Source: an uncultured Clostridia bacterium (lineage in GTDB: Bacteria; Bacillota; Clostridia; Oscillospirales; Oscillospiraceae). From it: a stretch of DNA of 18,261 nt. The notes beneath the pieces are model-generated. The model searched no databases, was not told the DNA's origin, and worked only from the letters and a program-made list of their open reading frames with translations. Made by a program: the position numbers and the translations under genes. Position 1 is the stretch's first letter, and each line of letters starts with the position of its first letter. Positions 14,723 to 18,261 of this stretch are shown here, one piece after another. Where the stretch lies: NCBI GenBank assembly GCA_945927915.1, contig CAMEMX010000005.1, positions 1-18,261 of the forward strand, given 5' to 3'.

Positions 14723-14748
14723 AGCGCCGCCTCAAACGAGGCGGCGCT
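14723..14748. terminator. Bidirectional terminator between convergent genes
   Basis: The 11-bp arms AGCGCCGCCTC and GAGGCGGCGCT enclose the loop AAAC. On the plus strand CATTTATTT follows; on the minus strand GTGTTTTATT follows. It serves both the SLH-NlpC/P60 gene and the facing regulator gene. Confidence 0.85.
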
Positions 14749-14751
14749 CAT

Positions 14752-15189
14752 TTATTTCCAGTGATTCAGCTTCGGAAGCTGCGCTTCAAAATAGGCCCTT
14801 GCCTGCTCCGGCGGCCAGTTTTCGTTCGACATATGCCCGACGAGGAAGTCCGTCAGCTCCGTAAGGCTGGTGTAGGCGAACTTTCCGTCTGCGTAGCACC
14901 ACTTGCAGTATTCCTCGTTGAACGCGCCGTCCGGCTCCCTGCTGATGGTAGCATCGTCGAGCGGCATCCCGCAGCATTGGCAGATCAGCTTCCGCGGCTC
15001 GCCCAAAAGCGTGTTGATCGAGACGTCAAACAGTCTTGACAGCAGCTTGAGCGTCTCGGTATTCGGCACGGTCTCGCCCGTCTCCCAGCGGGAGACCGCC
15101 TGCCGCGTGACGAAAACTTTCTCCGCCAAGGTCTCCTGCGACAGCCCGTGCTTCGTCCGGAGTTCAAAAATGACATCCTTCGTTTCCAT
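14752..15189 (-). CDS. XRE helix-turn-helix protein fused to a zinc-ribbon domain
   Basis: 145 residues. An XRE-type HTH (about 5-60) includes LRTKHGLSQETLAEKV and RQAVSRWETGETVPN. The C-terminal part (about 68-140) has a cluster of cysteines (C70, C72, C73, C95, C98) in a pattern like the putative zinc ribbon of the Zn_ribbon_2 type: CQCCGMPL, then EEYCKWCYADG. Known proteins of this layout are cytoplasmic DNA-binding regulators with unknown signals. I chose the ATG at 15189, which has GAGGTGAT upstream; the frame extends to 15291 but would cross the promoter. It stands alone, facing the SLH gene, and no obvious target gene is adjacent apart from the ABC operon. Confidence 0.9.
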   Translation of the reverse strand: METKDVIFELRTKHGLSQETLAEKVFVTRQAVSRWETGETVPNTETLKLLSRLFDVSINTLLGEPRKLICQCCGMPLDDATISREPDGAFNEEYCKWCYADGKFAYTSLTELTDFLVGHMSNENWPPEQARAYFEAQLPKLNHWK

Positions 15190-15210
15190 GTTGCTTATCA
15201 CCTCAGCGCT

Positions 15211-15239
15211 ATGATACCATACCCGGCTGCAAAAGCCAA
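15211..15239 (-). promoter_or_regulatory. Promoter of the XRE-zinc-ribbon gene
   Basis: On the minus strand, TTGGCT (15234-15239), a 17-bp spacer and TATCAT (15211-15216) with TGG before it (extended -10). Confidence 0.6.
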
Positions 15240-15241
15240 GC

Positions 15242-15310
15242 AACCCGGCGTTGCTTTTTTTGAGGAAGATCCGTCCCCGGACGTGCTTCACGCTGCAAAG
15301 CCGGGTTTTT
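15242..15310 (+). other. Long hairpin with a T tract on the plus strand
   Basis: AACCCGGC (15242-15249) pairs with GCCGGGTT (15300-15307), and TTGC with GCAA inside. Nested CGTCC-CC-GGACG sits near the middle. TTTTT follows on the plus strand, as in a terminator, yet no plus-strand gene leads into it. It may instead be the end of the minus-strand ABC operon, where the run of T is poor. Confidence 0.35.
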
Positions 15311-15334
15311 CACGCGGCTGCCTGAAAAGCGCTC

Positions 15335-15409
15335 CTAATCACAGCCGGACTGAAATACGGCGATCCACGCAAGAAGCAGAGAAAGCACGATCAAACTGCG
15401 TTTCTTCAT
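15335..15409 (-). CDS. 24-codon ORF with lipoprotein-leader features
   Basis: ATG to TAG, 24 residues, beginning 19 bp after the permease stop. It has the form of a leader peptide: MKKR, then a hydrophobic core (LIVLSLLLAWIAVF), then QSGCD and stop. The Cys with preceding S-G resembles a lipobox, though Gln at the -3 position is unusual. The ribosome site is weak (AGGCAGAG). The frame stays open for about 43 more codons after the TAG, so it could be the start of a decayed lipoprotein gene, a real micro-lipopeptide, or chance. I do not recognise it. Confidence 0.35.
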   Translation of the reverse strand: MKKRSLIVLSLLLAWIAVFQSGCD

Positions 15410-15428
15410 CAGTTGCTCTGCCTGATCT

Positions 15429-17030
15429 CTACAGGGAAGCAAAACGATTGCAGCCCTTTTTTCTCAGCCAGAGCCGGAGCAAGGCGCACAGAGCCAGCGT
15501 AACGCCGCCGAACAGCGCCATATATCCCGTAAAGCCCAGCTTCCATCCGCCAAGCAGCATAAAGCCGACACACAGCAGGATCGTATAGGCAAAGCCGCTC
15601 AGCATGGCAAATACCGCACCGACGCTTTGTTTTATGGGCGTTGTCTCATTGGTCCAGGTCAGGTTTGCTGTCTTCAGCCCCAAAAACAGGTCAAACAGCG
15701 CGGAAAACAGAACATAGGAAAGCAGAACGAAGACAGTTACCAGCATTTCCGGCGTGGTGTAGGGATAGATAAGCGGCAGGCATACGAAGCAGATCAGAAC
15801 CGGCGCACCGGTCAAAAGAAGCTGCATTGTCAGCTTTGCCCGCAACACCTGCCACGGCGTCACCGGCAGGGACTGCGCGAGCCAGAAGGTCTTGCCCTCC
15901 AGAGAAACGGAAGGCGTCGCCATATCGTTCATGGACGCCAGAACACAGATGATAGCGCAGAGGATCAGCGGCGTGCAGCCTGCCCGTGCGCCAAACACCC
16001 CGTTCAGCACCGAAATGATCGTGCCGCCCTTCCACACAAGCGCTGCGCCGGCGATGGGCAGCAGCAGAGTGCCCAGTCCGCAGTTAAGCATATAGACCGG
16101 GCTGGACAGAAACCGTCTGAATTCCTTCCTGAGAAGCGCCCCGGAGATACTTTTGGGCTTTGTTGTTTTCTCTTTGTAAACCCGCTTTTCGGTTTTTCCG
16201 GAAGACGTGGCGATTTTCAGGAAGCTGCGGGAGATCAACACCCACACAACGGCAAACAGGGCAAAAACGACCGCGGAGACGATCAGCATTGCCGCACCGT
16301 CACCGATGCCGACCTTGCCGAACAGGTACAGCGGATAGGCTGTGCCCTTGATTTTTGCGGCGTAGCCGGCGGCATTGGCGAGAAGATCCCGGATCAGCGC
16401 CTGCGCCTTGAAATAGAAGAAATAGTATCCGCCGAAGAATGCCAGCGAGGCGATCACGGTGATAAAGCTCTTGTTTTTCAGCTTCAGGCTGATTTTGGCA
16501 ACTACCCAGCCCAACGCGCAGGACAGGGTCAGAATAAAAACCGAGATCAGAAGCATCAGCAGCAGGCAGCCGAAAATCGCACCTGCCGATGCGGCTACTG
16601 TGATCCAATATACAACGACCGCGGGGAGGATCACGACGATGGAATACATCACGCCCATGAGATACACCGTCAGCAGGCGTGAGGCCATCAGCGCATTCAC
16701 CGGAACGGGCAGGGACAGCATCAGGTCGTTATCCCTGGCAAGATACAGGCTGGAAAAGGTGTTAAACACGCTGCCGAAGGTTCCCAGCAGGATCGCCAGC
16801 AGTCCCATCAGCGCAAAATACAGCCAATCCATGCCGGCGGCGGACAGGGGCGCGCACAGGGTCAGGCAGAGGGCGGTGAACATTCCGCCCAGGATCCCCA
16901 CCATGAGGATGACGAACAGGAGGATATAGCCGATGGTCCCGGCACGGGAACGGACGCGGTTCTTTTTGGGGTCATAGAAGTAATTGCGAAATATTTCCGT
17001 CAGTTGTTTTTTCAGAAGCAGCTTCAGCAT
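15429..17030 (-). CDS. ABC-2 type transporter permease
   Basis: 533 residues with about 12 hydrophobic helices in two groups. The first half (30-275) and the second half (310-525) are separated by a basic cytoplasmic linker near 285-310 (KTEKRVYKEKTTKPKS). A loop reading SLYLARDNDLMLSLPVP and a second reading SLEGKTFWLAQSLPVTPWQ are similar in layout, which suggests that the protein is a fused duplication of a six-helix unit. The start ATG overlaps the ATPase stop by 7 bp and has GGAGG upstream within that gene. It is the membrane part of an exporter with the ATPase; the substrate is unknown. Lipids, peptides and antibiotics are all possible for this group. Confidence 0.9.
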   Translation of the reverse strand: MLKLLLKKQLTEIFRNYFYDPKKNRVRSRAGTIGYILLFVILMVGILGGMFTALCLTLCAPLSAAGMDWLYFALMGLLAILLGTFGSVFNTFSSLYLARDNDLMLSLPVPVNALMASRLLTVYLMGVMYSIVVILPAVVVYWITVAASAGAIFGCLLLMLLISVFILTLSCALGWVVAKISLKLKNKSFITVIASLAFFGGYYFFYFKAQALIRDLLANAAGYAAKIKGTAYPLYLFGKVGIGDGAAMLIVSAVVFALFAVVWVLISRSFLKIATSSGKTEKRVYKEKTTKPKSISGALLRKEFRRFLSSPVYMLNCGLGTLLLPIAGAALVWKGGTIISVLNGVFGARAGCTPLILCAIICVLASMNDMATPSVSLEGKTFWLAQSLPVTPWQVLRAKLTMQLLLTGAPVLICFVCLPLIYPYTTPEMLVTVFVLLSYVLFSALFDLFLGLKTANLTWTNETTPIKQSVGAVFAMLSGFAYTILLCVGFMLLGGWKLGFTGYMALFGGVTLALCALLRLWLRKKGCNRFASL

Positions 17031-17737
17031 GATCCTCCCTCCAGTTCCAGGAATACTTCCTCCAGAGAATCGTCACCCTTGACATCTTCCATGGTTCCGG
17101 AGCGGATCAGCTTTCCGCCTTTGATGATGGCGACCTTATCGCACAGCTTCTCCGCCACTTCCAGCACATGGGTGGAGAAGAAGATCGCGCCTCCCGCGTC
17201 ACAGACCTCCCGCATCATTGCTTTGAGCAGATGAGAAGCCTTGGGGTCAAGACCCACAAAGGGTTCGTCCATGATGATGAGCTTCGGCTGATGCAGCCAC
17301 GCGGAAATGATCGCCAGCTTCTGCTTCATGCCGTGGGAGTAGGCGGCGATCGGCTGCGCAAGGTCTGCCGTCAGTTCAAAAAGCCCGGCGTATTTACGAA
17401 TGCGTGTCTGCCTGTCCGCGGCGCTGACGCGGAACACATCCGCAATGAAATTCAGATATTTGATGCCGGTCATGTAGTCATACAGATCGGGATTGTCGGG
17501 AATGTAGGCGATCTCCCGTTTGCAGGCGAGTGGCTCCGTTTTGACAGACTTCCCGTTGATCAGGATCTCGCCCCGGTCAAATTGCGCAATACCCACCACG
17601 GATCTCAGCGTTGTGGTTTTCCCCGCGCCGTTGTGACCGATAAAGCCGTAGATCTCGCCGGGTGCAATATGTAAGTTCAAATCATCTACGGCCTTTTTCT
17701 CGCCGTATGTTTTTGTCAAATGTTCGATTTTCAGCAT
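17024..17737 (-). CDS. ABC transporter ATP-binding protein
   Basis: 237 residues, a single nucleotide-binding domain. Walker A is GHNGAGKTT (34-42), Walker B LIIMDEP with Glu158, the D-loop GLDP, and the switch His190 in STH. Two motifs differ from the textbook form: the signature is YSHGMKQKL (133-141) in place of LSGGQ, and the Q-loop position reads YIPDNPDLYDYMT. Both variants are common in ABC-2 exporters. The start ATG follows GGAGGATAATGAA. It overlaps the permease by 7 bp and lies 36 bp after the small membrane protein gene, so all three form one operon. It energises export by the permease. Confidence 0.95.
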   Translation of the reverse strand: MLKIEHLTKTYGEKKAVDDLNLHIAPGEIYGFIGHNGAGKTTTLRSVVGIAQFDRGEILINGKSVKTEPLACKREIAYIPDNPDLYDYMTGIKYLNFIADVFRVSAADRQTRIRKYAGLFELTADLAQPIAAYSHGMKQKLAIISAWLHQPKLIIMDEPFVGLDPKASHLLKAMMREVCDAGGAIFFSTHVLEVAEKLCDKVAIIKGGKLIRSGTMEDVKGDDSLEEVFLELEGGSC

Positions 17738-17773
17738 TTCATTATCCTCCGATTTGGTTTTTCTCGGTTTTCG

Positions 17774-17950
17774 TCACTGTTTCGCCAGCATAGCAGCACC
17801 TGCGCAGGCAAGGCCGATGCCAAGCAGAGTGACGGCGGTTTCCGCTTCCAGACTGCCCAAGCAGGACAGCACCACAACGGCAACGCCCATAGCCAGAGTC
17901 ACAGCCTTGAAAATAACAGAAATAATCTCACGAATCGACTTCTTTTCCAT
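17774..17950 (-). CDS. 58-residue two-helix membrane protein heading the ABC operon
   Basis: 58 residues with a charged N terminus (MEKKSIREI) and two hydrophobic helices (about 10-30 and 38-56) separated by the short acidic turn LEAET. AAGGAG lies at good spacing before the ATG at 17950. A longer in-frame reading to 18037 is less likely because this ribosome site fits the shorter start. It precedes the ATPase by 36 bp on the same strand. I recognise no family. It may be a small accessory subunit of the exporter, but that is inference from position alone. Confidence 0.72.
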   Translation of the reverse strand: MEKKSIREIISVIFKAVTLAMGVAVVVLSCLGSLEAETAVTLLGIGLACAGAAMLAKQ

Positions 17951-18086
17951 ATCTTTTTCTCCTTCATCATTGCGTACTTGATTGATTCCCAGCTTATAAC
18001 CATATTTTACGAGCGTATTCCGGCTGCATATAGGCACTTTTTCTATGCGTATGTGTCCGTTTTACAGATGCTTCTCATTCTTTGGC

Positions 18087-18106
18087 ACTACCTATCGTTC
18101 GGTAGT
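18087..18106. promoter_or_regulatory. TetR-operator-like palindrome
   Basis: ACTACC-TATCGTTC-GGTAGT has 6-bp perfect arms with a partly symmetrical centre (12 of 16 core positions match the reverse complement). Size and ACC/GGT edges resemble TetR-family operators. It lies upstream of the ABC operon, about 140 bp before the small membrane protein gene. Confidence 0.4.
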
Positions 18107-18261
18107 CTTTGCTTTGAAAATGAAGCGGCCATGCCCGAGCGGACACAGCCGCGTTTCCCTGCAAACTGGAAGTTGTCCAAGCAAATCAGGTCGATTTTTT
18201 TGTTGTTAACTCGCAAAATGTCGGAACAAGACCTGCCCGCAGAGATACAGTCTGGGAAGCC
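18088..18261 (-). CDS. Unidentified open frame running off the right edge (partial)
   Basis: On the minus strand a frame is open for 57 codons from the window edge to a TAG at 18088-18090. The translation contains VNNKKIDLICLDNFQFAGKR and ends with SKQRLPNDR. Its start lies outside the window, and the palindrome at 18087-18106 covers its last codons. I do not recognise it. The stretch is lower in GC than the left part of the window. It may be the end of a neighbouring gene or chance, and the surrounding 18040-18261 holds nothing else that I can identify. Confidence 0.25.
   Translation of the reverse strand, partial: GFPDCISAGRSCSDILRVNNKKIDLICLDNFQFAGKRGCVRSGMAASFSKQRLPNDR

Noticed and set aside
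13032..14735. 567-codon open frame antisense to the SLH-NlpC/P60 gene
   Set aside because: Same shadow effect. The plus-strand product has a leader, repeats and a catalytic triad, while the antisense product has none of these.
15335..15337. TAG read-through (for example pyrrolysine) extending the micro-ORF
   Set aside because: The frame after the TAG is open but carries no recognisable protein, crosses the facing hairpin, and I see no pyrrolysine genes in the window.

Overview
This window looks like chromosome from a fairly GC-rich Gram-positive anaerobe of the Clostridia, most likely an Oscillospiraceae-type gut organism. The evidence is a SpoIIE-type sporulation phosphatase, a secreted SLH-NlpC/P60 protein, a DUF1653 protein, strong AGGAGG-type ribosome sites and sigma-A type promoters throughout. 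The genus is inference. Most of it is ordinary core genome. I find no rRNA, CRISPR array or transposase.

Layout from left to right. A tRNA-Thr(GGU) gene on the minus strand has a perfect consensus promoter with an A-rich upstream stretch. A 130-bp chain of hairpins separates it from a minus-strand two-component operon (OmpR-type regulator, then a histidine kinase with almost no extracellular loop). A plus-strand three-gene operon follows, with each junction overlapping: a DUF2238-like membrane protein, a CDP-alcohol phosphatidyltransferase (PgsA-like) and a 62-residue zinc ribbon. From 3960 to 4270 lies the most structured intergenic stretch: two hairpins with identical 11-bp arms flank another hairpin and a roughly 220-bp MITE-like element with inverted ends. 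Then come DUF1653 (minus) and the divergent tex gene (plus), which is convergent with an MFS transporter. The transporter lies downstream of an XRE-TPR regulator whose promoter is packed with inverted repeats.

Next are spoIIE (minus) and, divergently, a CYTH triphosphatase, then xth (exonuclease III) and a secreted SLH-NlpC/P60 cell-wall protein. The SLH gene is convergent with an XRE plus zinc-ribbon regulator. The last 3 kb is a minus-strand ABC exporter operon: a 58-residue membrane protein, an ATPase, an ABC-2 type permease and a 24-codon ORF with a lipoprotein-like leader. The final 220 bases are less GC-rich, carry a TetR-operator-like palindrome, and have an unidentified open frame running off the edge.

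Possible novelty lies in the small and non-coding pieces rather than the large genes: the repeat cluster at 3960-4270, a two-hairpin module found again at 12132-12203, the micro-ORF after the ABC permease, and the repeat-rich promoter of the XRE-TPR/MFS locus. I saw no clear multi-gene system of an unknown kind. Weak -10-only promoters and the edge ORF are tentative.
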